Part shown: piece after piece, positions 26,056-34,544 of the stretch
Layout of the letters: every line of letters begins with the position of its first letter
Numbering within the stretch: position 1 is the first letter of the stretch
DNA from: Roseisolibacter agri
GTDB taxonomy: Bacteria > Gemmatimonadota > Gemmatimonadetes > Gemmatimonadales > Gemmatimonadaceae
Direction of reading: 5' to 3'
DNA: 64,000 bases
Assembly: GCF_030159095.1 (NCBI RefSeq)
Contig: NZ_BRXS01000003.1
Location: 434,001-498,000, forward strand
The notes under the pieces: model-generated
The model's database searches: none
Told to the model about the DNA's origin: nothing
The model's input: only the letters and a program-made list of their open reading frames with translations
Translations under genes and position numbers: made by a program

Positions 26056-26945
26056 GCGTCGCGCGCCTGGCTGCCGCGCTGACCGTCCTGCTCCCGGCGC
26101 TCGTCGCGGCGCAGGACACCACGCGCACGCTGGTGCGCGGCCAGCGCATGGACGCCGACGGCGCGGTGCGCGTCTGGAACCTCCTCGGCAGCGTGCGCGT
26201 GATCGGCTGGGCGCACGACTCGATCGCGGTCACCGCGCGCGTGGCGGCGGGCGCACCGTTCCACTTCGGTGGCGGCCCGCGCGGCGTGAAGCTCGGCGTC
26301 GAGGAGCGCGGCGGCTCCGCCGCGACGGGCGAGCTCGAGGTGCGCGTCCCGCGTCGCGCGAAGGTGTGGGTGAAGTCGTCGACGGCGCCCATCACCGTGT
26401 CGGGCGTGGTGGGCGACGTGGAGCTCTACACCGTGACGGGCGACGTGCGCGTGAGCGGCCGCCCCGCGACGCTGCGGATCGAGGCGCTGGCGGCGCCGGT
26501 GACCGTGCAGGACGGCGCCGACTGGCTGCGCGCGCGCACGTCGTCGGGCGCGATCCGCATCGCGGGCGCGGTCGGCGACGCGGAGCTCGCGACGGTCGGC
26601 GGGATGCTCACGCTCGACGGCGCGGTCACGCAGCAGGCGCGCCTGGAGAGCGTGACCGGCGGCGTGCGCCACCGCGGCGCCGTCGCGCGCGGCGCGTCGC
26701 TCGGCATCGAGACGAACTCCGGCGACGTCACGCTGCAGCTCGCGCGCGAGGCCGCGACGCTCGACCTGCTCACGCTGGGGGGCCGCATCACGAGCGCGAT
26801 CCCCGCCGTGCGCGCGGCCGTGCGTCCGCAGAAGCAGGGACAGGCGCTGCGCACCGACGCCGGCGCCGACGCGGGCCGCATCGAGGTGCGGAGCTTCAGG
26901 GGCGCGATCGTCGTGGAGGGCGCGGCGGGGCAGCGCGCTCCGTAG
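26052..26945 (+). CDS. DUF4097-type (putative adhesin) secreted protein
   Basis: A 297-residue exported protein. The GTG overlaps the anti-sigma stop (GTGA) and gives a signal peptide (LAAALTVLLPALVAAQ). The remainder is a repetitive beta-solenoid-like pattern of short strands with GDV, GAI and GGV turns (VVGDVELYTVTGDVRVSG, TSSGAIRIAGAVGDAEL), as in DUF4097 proteins. These often follow ECF sigma/anti-sigma pairs; their function is unknown, and the adhesin label is only a database name. It is the third gene of the operon starting at 24758 and probably depends on that sigma factor. Confidence 0.78.
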   Translation: MSVARLAAALTVLLPALVAAQDTTRTLVRGQRMDADGAVRVWNLLGSVRVIGWAHDSIAVTARVAAGAPFHFGGGPRGVKLGVEERGGSAATGELEVRVPRRAKVWVKSSTAPITVSGVVGDVELYTVTGDVRVSGRPATLRIEALAAPVTVQDGADWLRARTSSGAIRIAGAVGDAELATVGGMLTLDGAVTQQARLESVTGGVRHRGAVARGASLGIETNSGDVTLQLAREAATLDLLTLGGRITSAIPAVRAAVRPQKQGQALRTDAGADAGRIEVRSFRGAIVVEGAAGQRAP

Positions 26946-27008
26946 CTGCTGCGTGCTGCGTGTCGAGCCGCTCGGGATGCGTTGGCGCATCGCCTCCCCT
27001 ACCTATTG

Positions 27009-27132
27009 GAGGGGATGCGGATGCTCCGGATCTGAACGGATCATGCGGATCGCTCTGTGGAGTGCACGGGACGTCGTCGCCATGCGGAACGATCCGTCGG
27101 ATCCGCTGCATCCGGAGCATCCGCATCCCCTC
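27009..27132. repeat. Dispersed palindromic repeat, copy 2
   Basis: A perfect 23-bp inverted repeat at the ends (27009-27031 and 27110-27132, outer bases GAGGGGATGCGGATGC) encloses GGATC-rich DNA. It lies between the convergent DUF4097 gene and the 27166 gene and could act as a bidirectional terminator. A GCTGCGTGCTGCGTG motif like that at the ends of the composite element lies at 26948-26962. Confidence 0.8.
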
Positions 27133-27165
27133 GTTCGCCGACCAGCGCACGGCGCGCGGGGCCCG

Positions 27166-27645
27166 CTACGGCTGCCGCGCGAAGACGAGCTTCAGCTTCG
27201 TCGGCCCGCGTGGCGTCTCGACGTCCTGCTCGAGCGTCATCGTGCGCCCGTCGGGCGAGAGGCTCCAGCGGCTGACCTGGTGCGCAGGCGTCTGGCCGCG
27301 CGTGATCGTCGCGTCCACCGTGATCCCGGCGTCCGTCGCGCGCGCCGAGCCGACCACCTTCACGCCGTCGGGCGTGGGCTGCGTGCGCTCCTTCCCGTCC
27401 AGCGGGTACGACTGCGTCGCGCTGCGCTCGCCCGTGGGCGTCGCCACCGTCTGCGTGAAGGTGAAGGTGCTGTCGGTCTGCGCGACCGTCATCAGCATCC
27501 TCGCGGGCGGCGTCACGTGCGCGAAGTCGCTGCGCGCGGTGTCGACGATCCAGCGGCCCGTGAAGTCCGGGCGCGGCTGCGCCTGGGCGGGACTGGCGAC
27601 GACGACGGCGGCGACGAACGCCGCGGCGAGCAGGCGGAGGCGCAT
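27166..27645 (-). CDS. Small secreted protein of unknown function
   Basis: A 159-residue exported protein. The ATG at 27645 starts a signal peptide (LLAAAFVAAVVVASPAQAQ). The mature part (about 27-159) is rich in Thr/Ser strands (DFTGRWIVDTARSDF, FTFTQTVATPTGERS, RWSLSPDGRTMTLEQDV), suggesting a small beta-barrel or lipocalin-like sandwich; that is a shape guess, not a family match. It stands alone between two copies of the dispersed palindrome. Confidence 0.6.
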   Translation of the reverse strand: MRLRLLAAAFVAAVVVASPAQAQPRPDFTGRWIVDTARSDFAHVTPPARMLMTVAQTDSTFTFTQTVATPTGERSATQSYPLDGKERTQPTPDGVKVVGSARATDAGITVDATITRGQTPAHQVSRWSLSPDGRTMTLEQDVETPRGPTKLKLVFARQP

Positions 27646-27849
27646 GGCGGGGAGCGCGAGGGGAGGCGGCCGGCGGTGGTCCCCTCGTCAGACCCGCGCG
27701 GCGGCGCGGAGGGTTGCCGCATGGATGGCACTGGGTGGTGCGCTGTTCGTCGCGACCCCACGGCGCAACCCGCTCGCATCCGACATTCCCGGCTTCGATT
27801 CTCGGGGCGCATGTCGTTCGGGTCCGGCGCGCCGGAGGTGTTGGCCTGG

Positions 27850-27977
27850 TGGAGGGTTGCGGATGCTCCCGATCGGAACGGATCGAACGGATCGCTCCGC
27901 CGCGGCGCCTGGGACGTCGCCGCCACGAGGGACGATCCGAAGCATCCGTTCCGATCCGGAGCATCCGCATCCCCCCA
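27850..27977. repeat. Dispersed palindromic repeat, copy 3
   Basis: The outer ends TGGAGGGTTGCGGATGC / GCATCCGCATCCCCCCA are imperfect, but an inner pair (GATGCTCCCGATCGGAACGG against its partner near 27945-27965) is nearly exact. GGGTCCGGCGCGC, also seen beside copy 1, flanks it on the left (about 27820). The 478-bp space between 27646 and 28123 holds this repeat and no credible gene. Confidence 0.75.
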
Positions 27978-28123
27978 ATGGGCAGAGGATGAAGAAGCGA
28001 AGAGATCCGACGACGACGAATGGCTCCATGTGGCGGCGAGGAATCGCGCACCACACAGAGCCATCGGACCTGCCATCAGAACCGTTCAGATCTTCGTCCT
28101 TGCAATGCCGTTCGTCGCGCGGT

Positions 28124-30064
28124 CTACCGCCCCGCCGGCGCCGGCTTCTTCGCGGGCGTCTTCGAGGCCGGCGTCGTGAAGTCCTCGCCCGGGTTCGTGA
28201 ACCGGTTGCTCTCCCACGCGTACTGCTTGTCGTGCAGCGTGCGATAGCGGCCACCGAGCGCCATCAGCTCGTCGTGCGAGCCGCGCTCCACGATCTCGCC
28301 GTTCTCCAGCACCAGGATCTGGTCCGCGCTGCGGATCGTCGACAGGCGGTGCGCGATCACGAACGTCGTGCGCCCGCCGCGCAGCCGCGCCAGCGCCTCC
28401 TGGATCAGCGCCTCGCTCTCCGAGTCGAGCGACGACGTGGCCTCGTCGAGGATCAGGATCCCCGGATCGGCGAGCAGCGCGCGCGCGATCGCGATGCGCT
28501 GCCGCTGGCCGCCCGAGAGCTTCACGCCGCGCTCGCCGACCACCGTGTCGTACGCCTGCGGGAAGCCCTTCACGAACTCGTCGCAGTTCGCCAGCCGCGC
28601 CACCGCCTCTACCTCCTCCCGCGTCGCGCTCGGCCGCGAGAAGGCGATGTTCTCGGCCACCGTGCCGTCGAACAGGAAGTTGTCCTGCAGCACCACGCCG
28701 AGGCGCGCGCGGTAGTCCGTGAGGCGCACGGCGTCGAGGTCGCGGCCGTCGATCAGCACGCGGCCGCGCGTCGGGCGGTTGAACGCCATCACCAGCGACA
28801 CGAGCGTGCTCTTGCCGCTGCCGCTGGAGCCCACGAGCGCCGTCGTCGAGCCGGCGGGCGCCGTGAAGTTGACGTCCTTCAGCACCGGCTGCCCCTCGCG
28901 GTACTCGAACCAGACGTCCTCGAACGCGACGTCGCCGCGCAGCACGTCCAGCGGCGCGCGGCGCACGTCCTCGTCGATCTCCGTCGGCAGGATGAGGATC
29001 TCGCGGATGCGGTCGAGCCCCGCGATCGCCTCGCTGATCTGCGTGCCGATCGACGCGATGCCCACCACGGGCGCCGCCAGCAGGCCGACGAAGAAGACGA
29101 ACGTGATCAGGTCGCCGAGCGTCATCGTGCCCTCGATGACCGCCGGGCCGCCGACGCCGAGGATGAGCAGGCCGACGAGGCCGATGACGACCGTGCTCGC
29201 CGACGTCGTGGCCGACACGCCGGTGATCGAGCTCGCGATGTTGCGGAAGAGGCGGTGCACGCCCTTGGCGAACGTCACCTGCTCGCGGCGCTCGGTGCCG
29301 TACGCCTTCACGACGCGGATCCCGCCCAGCGTCTCGTTGAGGCGCCCCGTGACCTCTGCCTGGATCTTGCCGCGCTCGCGGAAGATCGGGCGCAGCCGCC
29401 CGAACGCCATCGCCATCCCGCCGCCGAAGCCCGCGAGGATGACGACGATGACGAGCGTCATCACCCAGTTGAGCCAGAGCAGCACGCCGAGCGCGAGGAC
29501 CGCGGTGACGATGCCGCCGACGAGCTGCACGATGCCGGTGCCGACGAGGTTGCGGATCCCCTCGGCGTCGTTCATCACGCGCGAGATGAGCACGCCGGTC
29601 TGGTGCTCGTCGAAGTAGCGCACGGGGAGCCGCGAGATGCGGTTCAGCACGCGGCGGCGCATGTCGCTGATCGCGCGCTGCGCGGCGACGCTGATGACCT
29701 GCGACAGCGCGAAGCCGGTCGCGGCCTGCACGAGCGTCGCCAGCGTGGCGCCGAGGGCGATCGGCCAGAGGAGGTCGTGGCGCGACTTGCCGATCACCTC
29801 GTCGATCAGCCCCTTGGAGCTGAGCGGGAGCACGAGGCCCGCCACGCGGCTCACGAGCATGAGGCTGAAGCCGATGGCGAGGGCGCGCCGGTGCTGCCAC
29901 ATGAGCGCTCTCGCGTCGCGCCACGCGGCCTTGGTGTCGACCTTCTTCTTCGCCGGCGTGGCGCCGCCCGCGGCCTTGTCCGGCCCCGCGCCGTTGCGCG
30001 CCGCCCGCGCCTGCGCGGCGCGCCGCGCGCGCGGTCCCACCTTCCCGACCGACCGTCCGATCAC
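28124..30064 (-). CDS. ABC exporter, fused membrane and ATPase domains
   Basis: A 646-residue half-transporter. A basic, Ala-rich N-terminus (about 1-60) leads to six membrane segments (about 65-345), then a nucleotide-binding domain with Walker A GSSGSGKST, Q loop (VVLQDNFLF), signature LSGGQRQR, Walker B ILILDEATSSLD and H loop (VIAHRLST). It resembles MsbA/LmrA-type lipid or drug exporters working as homodimers; the substrate cannot be told. The GTG at 30064 has a GAGG four bases upstream; the conserved part begins about 60 residues later, so the true start could be further in. The C-terminal tail is Lys/Pro-rich (ASKTPAKKPAPAGR). Confidence 0.85.
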   Translation of the reverse strand: MIGRSVGKVGPRARRAAQARAARNGAGPDKAAGGATPAKKKVDTKAAWRDARALMWQHRRALAIGFSLMLVSRVAGLVLPLSSKGLIDEVIGKSRHDLLWPIALGATLATLVQAATGFALSQVISVAAQRAISDMRRRVLNRISRLPVRYFDEHQTGVLISRVMNDAEGIRNLVGTGIVQLVGGIVTAVLALGVLLWLNWVMTLVIVVILAGFGGGMAMAFGRLRPIFRERGKIQAEVTGRLNETLGGIRVVKAYGTERREQVTFAKGVHRLFRNIASSITGVSATTSASTVVIGLVGLLILGVGGPAVIEGTMTLGDLITFVFFVGLLAAPVVGIASIGTQISEAIAGLDRIREILILPTEIDEDVRRAPLDVLRGDVAFEDVWFEYREGQPVLKDVNFTAPAGSTTALVGSSGSGKSTLVSLVMAFNRPTRGRVLIDGRDLDAVRLTDYRARLGVVLQDNFLFDGTVAENIAFSRPSATREEVEAVARLANCDEFVKGFPQAYDTVVGERGVKLSGGQRQRIAIARALLADPGILILDEATSSLDSESEALIQEALARLRGGRTTFVIAHRLSTIRSADQILVLENGEIVERGSHDELMALGGRYRTLHDKQYAWESNRFTNPGEDFTTPASKTPAKKPAPAGR

Positions 30065-30241
30065 GTGCCCTCGCTGGCAGCTGCGCTCCGTCGCCGCGCG
30101 ACGCCGGGCGGCGCCGCGACCTGTCCCCAAGGTAGCGCCGAAGGCGGGGACCTGCCGTCGTCCGTTCGGGTGAAGGGCTGCGGGCTGCGGACAGCGGGTC
30201 TCGAACCCGGGACGCGTCGGCGCGCCGGACCACCTTTGCCG

Positions 30242-30370
30242 TTGGGGAGGATACGGATGCTTCGGATGACTCGGATGCTCCGGATCGTCCCGCGTGGCGG
30301 CGACGCTCCGTGCACTCCGAGGAGCGATCCGAAGGATCCGGCGCATCCGGAGCATCCGCGTCCTCCCCAA
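30242..30370. repeat. Dispersed palindromic repeat, copy 4
   Basis: The ends TTGGGGAGGATACGGATGC and its partner ending CCTCCCCAA pair with two mismatches. The 508-bp spacer 30065-30572 holds this copy plus CTGCGG/CCGCAG repeat motifs on both sides (about 30174-30196 and 30535-30563) and a CACGCAGCATGCAGC motif at 30418. No gene is seen in it. Confidence 0.8.
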
Positions 30371-30572
30371 TAGGCACAGTGGGGGTCCGGAGGACCGACG
30401 CGTCCCGAGCGGCCGGACACGCAGCATGCAGCACGCAGCGCCCTACCCGAACGCCCCTCCCCCGCCTCCCCCGTTCGACCGATGGCTGCGGCCCCCGCGC
30501 GGCGGCACCGTGCACCCAGTCGGGAGCGGTCGATCCGCAGTCCGCAGCCCGCAGTCCGCAGCCTCCCCTGCC

Positions 30573-31496
30573 ATGCCGACCCTGCTCGAGCAGCTCTCGA
30601 CCGACCTCGCCGACGCCACGGCCGCCGCCGCGCGCAGCGTCGTCGCGGTCCACGCCCGCCGCCGCATCCCGGCCAGCGGCATCCTCTGGCGCCCCGGGAT
30701 CGTCGTCGCGACGCACCACACCGTCCACAAGGACGACGACGTCGCCGTCACCCTCCCCGACGGGACCCGCGCGCGCGGCGCGGTCGCCGGGCGCGATCCG
30801 TCCACCGACCTGTGCATCCTCCGCCTGGAGGGGGAGCCGGCGGGCGAATCGACGCCCGCCATCCTCGCCCAGGAGCCGCTGCGCGTCGGGCAGCTGGTGC
30901 TCGCCGTCGGCCGGCCCGGCACGGAAGTCACGGCAGCACTCGGCGCCGTCTCGGCCGTCGGGCCCGCTTGGCGGACCTGGCAGGGCGGCCAGATCGACCA
31001 GTTCGTCCGCCTCGACGTCGCGGTCTACGACGGCTTCTCCGGCGGCCCGCTGGTCGACGGCGGCGGACGCGTGGCCGGCGTGAACACCTCGGCCCTCGCC
31101 CGCTCGGGGGCGCTCACGATCCCCGTCGCGACGGTGGACCGCGTGGTCGACCACCTCCTCGCCGGCGGCCGCACCCGCCGCGGCTGGCTCGGGATCGGCG
31201 CGCAGGCGGTGCGCCTCCCGGACGCCGTCCGGCGCGAGCTGGCGGAGGCCGGCCGCGAGCAGACGCAGGCACTCATGCTGGTCGCCATCGAGCCGGGCTC
31301 GCCCGTCGACCGCGCGGGGCTGATGCTGGGCGACATCCTCCTCACCCTCGCCGACGCCCCCACCGAGGACGTCACCGACGTCCTGTCCGCCCTCGGCCCC
31401 GAGTCGGTCGGGACGACCGTGCCGGCCCAGGTGCTGCGTGCCGGCGAGCGCCGCATCGTCATGATCACGGTCGACGAGCACCCGGGCCGGCGCTGA
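30573..31496 (+). CDS. Trypsin-like serine protease with C-terminal PDZ domain (HtrA/S1C type), first of a pair
   Basis: A 307-residue protein with a chymotrypsin-fold domain (about 15-190) and one PDZ domain (about 210-300, LMLVAIEPGSPVDRAGLMLGD). The presumed triad is His in VVATHHTVH, Asp in DPSTDLCIL and Ser in GFSGGPL; the usual S1C motif is GNSGGPL, so the residue before Ser differs. No signal peptide or membrane segment is visible, suggesting a cytoplasmic location or an unrecognised export route. The next gene, of equal length, starts two bases after this stop. The pair most likely acts together in protein quality control; that is inferred. Confidence 0.82.
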   Translation: MPTLLEQLSTDLADATAAAARSVVAVHARRRIPASGILWRPGIVVATHHTVHKDDDVAVTLPDGTRARGAVAGRDPSTDLCILRLEGEPAGESTPAILAQEPLRVGQLVLAVGRPGTEVTAALGAVSAVGPAWRTWQGGQIDQFVRLDVAVYDGFSGGPLVDGGGRVAGVNTSALARSGALTIPVATVDRVVDHLLAGGRTRRGWLGIGAQAVRLPDAVRRELAEAGREQTQALMLVAIEPGSPVDRAGLMLGDILLTLADAPTEDVTDVLSALGPESVGTTVPAQVLRAGERRIVMITVDEHPGRR

Positions 31497-31498
31497 CC

Positions 31499-32422
31499 AT
31501 GGCCGACGCGTCCCGCTTCCACGCCCCGGGCATCGACGACGCGCTGGACGCCGTCGCGACACGCCTCCGCCAGAGCACCGCCATCGTCCTGACGGGCGAC
31601 GGCCAGCGCGGTCGCCCCGCCGGCCAGGGCGCCGCCGTCGTCTGGTCGGCCGACGGCCTGCTGCTCACCAACGCCCACGTCGCCCGCGGCGCCCGCGCGC
31701 TCGTCGACCTCCCCGACGGCCGGCGGCTGGCCGGCCACACCGTCGCCCGCGATCCGGCCCACGACCTGGCCGCCCTCCGGGTGGACCCGGGCGCGACGCC
31801 GCTCGTGCCGGCACCGCTGGGCGACCGCGCCACCCTCCGCCCCGGTGCGATGGTGCTCGCCTTCGGGCATCCGCTGGGGATCTCGAACGCGCTCGCGATC
31901 GGCGTGCTGCACGGCACCCGCGCGCCACTCCTGCGCCACTCGCGCGCAGGAACGCCCGAGCCGCTCCTCTGTGCCGACATCCGGCTCGCGCCGGGCAACT
32001 CGGGCGGCCCGCTGGCCGACGCCGGCGGTCGGGTCGTCGGGATCAACACGCTCATCGCAGGCGGGCTGGGGTACGCGGTACCCGTCGACCGCGCGCGCCG
32101 CCTCGTCGCCGCCCTTGCCCCCCGCCCCCGGCTCGGGCTCACGGTCCGCACCGTCACCGTCCGTCCTCGGGGCGTCGCCCCCGACTCGGCCCTGCTGGTC
32201 CTCGAGGTCGCGCCCGGTCTTCCCGGCGACCGCGCGGGCCTCCTCCCGGGCGACGTGCTCTTCGCCCTCGACGGCCGCCCGCTGCACGAGCCGGGCGACC
32301 TGCTCGACGCCCTGTCGTCGGCCCGGCCGGACGCGCCGCTCACCCTTGAGATGGGGCGGGCCGGCCGGCGCTCGACGCGCGCGATGGCGGACTTCACCCA
32401 ATACTCGAACCTGGCAGCGTGA
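31499..32422 (+). CDS. Trypsin-like serine protease with C-terminal PDZ domain (HtrA/S1C type), second of a pair
   Basis: A 307-residue paralogue of the preceding protein. Triad candidates are His in LLLTNAHVARG, Asp in DPAHDLAAL and Ser in APGNSGGPLADAG, all canonical for HtrA-type proteases, followed by one PDZ domain (about 215-300, VLEVAPGLPGDRAGLLPGD). No signal peptide is seen. It starts two bases after the first protease stop, so the two are cotranscribed. The second copy has the standard GNSGGP loop while the first has GFSGGP, which suggests different specificities within one complex. Confidence 0.84.
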   Translation: MADASRFHAPGIDDALDAVATRLRQSTAIVLTGDGQRGRPAGQGAAVVWSADGLLLTNAHVARGARALVDLPDGRRLAGHTVARDPAHDLAALRVDPGATPLVPAPLGDRATLRPGAMVLAFGHPLGISNALAIGVLHGTRAPLLRHSRAGTPEPLLCADIRLAPGNSGGPLADAGGRVVGINTLIAGGLGYAVPVDRARRLVAALAPRPRLGLTVRTVTVRPRGVAPDSALLVLEVAPGLPGDRAGLLPGDVLFALDGRPLHEPGDLLDALSSARPDAPLTLEMGRAGRRSTRAMADFTQYSNLAA

Positions 32423-32430
32423 AGTCTTTA

Positions 32431-32596
32431 CGGCGGAAGACGATGATGCGGAGAACGATGAGGCGGAGGACGATGAGGCGTGAGACGGTGAGGCGAAACC
32501 TTCACGCTTGAAGCGTCGAGCCGAGAGGTCCGCTCTATCGTATCGCGCCTTTCCGTCCTCCGCCCCATCGTCTTCCGCCGTTCCGTCCTCCGCCTC
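32431..32596. repeat. Second hairpin repeat family, copy 1
   Basis: Tandem-like GGCGGAGGACGATGA units on the left arm are answered by CGTCCTCCGCC units on the right; CGGCGGAAGACGAT (32431-32444) matches its exact complement at 32567-32580. The centre (GTGAGACGGTGAGGCG ... AGGTCCGC) resembles that of the copy at 34262. It separates the protease pair from the regulator gene. Confidence 0.72.
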
Positions 32597-32604
32597 AGCG
32601 ATCA

Positions 32605-33396
32605 GTGCCCACCGTCAGAGTCGTGATCCTCGCCGGTTCTCCCGTCGTCCGCGCCGGGCTCGAGTCGCTCCTCGGAGAGCGGCCCGGGCTCGTGGTCGTC
32701 GGCGCCGGCGCCGTGGGGGCCGAGTCGGAGGGCGTGGAGGCGGCGTTCGACCGGGTGGCGGAGTGGGACGCCGACGTCGTGCTCTGGGTGCTCGACGCCG
32801 GCATGCGCGAGCCGGTCGCATCGCTGCTCCGGCGCGCCGGGGTCGTGCCGGCCGCGCCGCCCGCCGGCGACGATGGGGACGGGGCGGAGTTCCTCCCGTC
32901 CGGCGCGCCCGAGCGCGAGGGGGCCGCGGCGCCGGCCGTCGTGCTGCTGGTGGACCGGGGCGACCCCGGGCCGTCCGCGCTCGCGGCGCTGCGGGCCGGC
33001 GCGCGCGCCGTCCTCCCCGCCGACGTCGGCGCGGCGACGCTGGCGCTCGTCACCGAGTCGGCCGCCGCGGGGCTGACCACCCTCCCCGCCGACGCGGCGC
33101 ACGCGCTGCTCGCCGCGCCCCCCGAGGCGGGCGACGCCCGCGTGCGCGTCGCCGGCGCCGCCCGCGTGGCCACGCCCGACGGCGCCCCCGCGCGCGCGCC
33201 CGCCCTCAGCGCCCGCGAGCGCGAGGTCCTGGCGCTGCTGGCGGAGGGGCTGCCGAACAAGGTCATCGGGCCGCGGCTGGGGATCAGCGAGCACACCGTG
33301 AAGGCGCACGTCGCCGCCATCTTCGAGAAGCTGGGCACCGGCACGCGCGCCGAGGCGGTGGTGACGGCCGCGCGGCTGGGGCTGCTCCTGCTCTGA
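32605..33396 (+). CDS. LuxR-family response regulator (receiver plus HTH)
   Basis: A 263-residue regulator. The N-terminal receiver-like domain (about 1-165) starts VRVVILAGSPVVRAGLESLL; the probable phospho-Asp lies in VVLWVLDAGM. It is interrupted by a Gly/Ala/Pro-rich insertion (about 80-110) before the rest of the fold (VVLLVDRGDPGPSALAALRAG). The C-terminal LuxR helix-turn-helix (about 200-260) is canonical (LSAREREVLALLAEG, SEHTVKAHVAAIFEKLG). The GTG at 32605 is used with only a weak ribosome-binding site. No kinase is adjacent. It follows the two protease genes across a repeat element, so it may or may not share their transcript. Confidence 0.85.
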   Translation: MPTVRVVILAGSPVVRAGLESLLGERPGLVVVGAGAVGAESEGVEAAFDRVAEWDADVVLWVLDAGMREPVASLLRRAGVVPAAPPAGDDGDGAEFLPSGAPEREGAAAPAVVLLVDRGDPGPSALAALRAGARAVLPADVGAATLALVTESAAAGLTTLPADAAHALLAAPPEAGDARVRVAGAARVATPDGAPARAPALSAREREVLALLAEGLPNKVIGPRLGISEHTVKAHVAAIFEKLGTGTRAEAVVTAARLGLLLL

Positions 33397-33523
33397 CGCG
33401 GAGCGCCGCCCCGGCGTGCTCGGCCGGTGATGGTCGTCACGCGGGGCGCGTGCGCCCGTGACGGTCGGTCGGCCTGCCGCGATAGATTGGTCGCCCGGCT
33501 CCGACCGGCTCCGACCCATTCGC

Positions 33524-34258
33524 ATGACGCCCCGCCTCACCGCACCCGCCCGCCCGCCGCGCCGCGCCGCCGCGCTGCTCGCCCTCGCCGCCACCGTGCT
33601 CGCGACGGCCTTCGCCGCCGCCTGCGGCGGGGCGGCGCGCCGCCCGGCGGCCGCGAAGCGCGACCCGCTGCTGCAGCCCGACCCCGTCCTCGCGACCGCG
33701 CCCGACACCTTCGCGGTGCGCTTCGAGACGACGCAGGGCGCGTTCACGGTGCAGTTCATCCGCAGCTGGGCGCCGCGCGGCGCCGACCGCGCGTACTACC
33801 TGGTGCGGAGCGGCTTCTACGACAGCACCCGCTTCTTCCGCGTGCTGCCGCGCTTCGTCGCGCAGTTCGGCGCGCACGGCAACCCGGCCGTCAACAAGGT
33901 GTGGGAGGCGCGCACCTTCCCCGACGATCCGGTGCGGCAGAGCAACGTGCGCGGGATGGTGAGCTTCGCGACCGCGGGCCCCAACACGCGCACGACGCAG
34001 CTGTTCGTGAACCTGGCCGGCAACGCCCGCCTCGACCGGCTGGGCTTCGCGCCGGTGGGCCGCGTGACCGAGGGGCTCGCGCGCGTCGTCGACTCGCTCT
34101 ACTCCGGCTACGGCGAGGGGCCGCCGCGCGGGAAGGGCCCCGACCAGGACAAGCTCGCCGCGCAGGGCAACATCTACCTGCAGCGCGACTTCCCGCGGCT
34201 CGACTACATCCGGACGGCGCGGGTGGTGAGCGAGTCCGTGCGCCGGACGGTGCGGTGA
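33524..34258 (+). CDS. Cyclophilin-type peptidyl-prolyl isomerase, probable lipoprotein
   Basis: A 244-residue exported isomerase. The ATG at 33524 gives a lipoprotein-type signal (LATAFAAAC, lipid-modified Cys about residue 35), placing it in the periplasm. The cyclophilin domain (about 65-225) contains FETTQGAFTVQF, FYDSTRFFRVLPRFVAQFG and MVSFATAGPNTRTTQLFVN, matching the bacterial PpiA/PpiB pattern, with the catalytic Arg/Phe pair in RFVAQF. A -10-like GATAGATTGG lies at 33481-33490, about 35 bases before the start. It probably helps fold secreted proteins, which are abundant in this window. Confidence 0.9.
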   Translation: MTPRLTAPARPPRRAAALLALAATVLATAFAAACGGAARRPAAAKRDPLLQPDPVLATAPDTFAVRFETTQGAFTVQFIRSWAPRGADRAYYLVRSGFYDSTRFFRVLPRFVAQFGAHGNPAVNKVWEARTFPDDPVRQSNVRGMVSFATAGPNTRTTQLFVNLAGNARLDRLGFAPVGRVTEGLARVVDSLYSGYGEGPPRGKGPDQDKLAAQGNIYLQRDFPRLDYIRTARVVSESVRRTVR

Positions 34259-34261
34259 AGT

Positions 34262-34459
34262 GAGGCGGAGGACGGTACGGCGGAGGACGGAACGGCGGAA
34301 GACGATGGAGCGTGAAACGGTGCGGCGGACCTTCGCTTGAGGCTTCGAGCTGACGGGTCCGCCCTTCTCGTCTCACGCCGTTTCGTCCTCCGCCTCATCG
34401 TCCTCCGCCGTTCCGTCCTCCGCTTCTCGGTTGTGGCCATTCCGTCCTCCGCCGTTCCG
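34262..34459. repeat. Second hairpin repeat family, copy 2
   Basis: The left arm GAGGCGGAGGACGG... and right arm ...CGTCCTCCGCCGTTCCG are built of the same units as the copy at 32431, and the centre (CGTGAAACGGTGCGGCGG ... GGGTCCGC) is related. It fills most of the spacer between the cyclophilin and Ig-like lipoprotein genes. Confidence 0.72.
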
Positions 34460-34544
34460 TGGGCCTTCTGGCTCCGAACCTGCCTTTGTCGGTCGGTGTA
34501 AACCCCTGTCTCCGTCAGCTCAGCCGTCGCCGTCCCGGATCGCC

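Noticed and set aside
27688-28254. Small open frames running through the dispersed palindromes (also at 30294-30420, 37107-37484, 60756-60910)
   Set aside because: Their translations (RMLRMxTDxSDRS-type strings) recur at every copy because they translate the repeat itself; no start signals or conservation beyond the repeat.
32605-33396. Reading the LuxR regulator and the two PDZ proteases as one certain operon
   Set aside because: A 166-bp hairpin repeat separates them, so cotranscription cannot be assumed.
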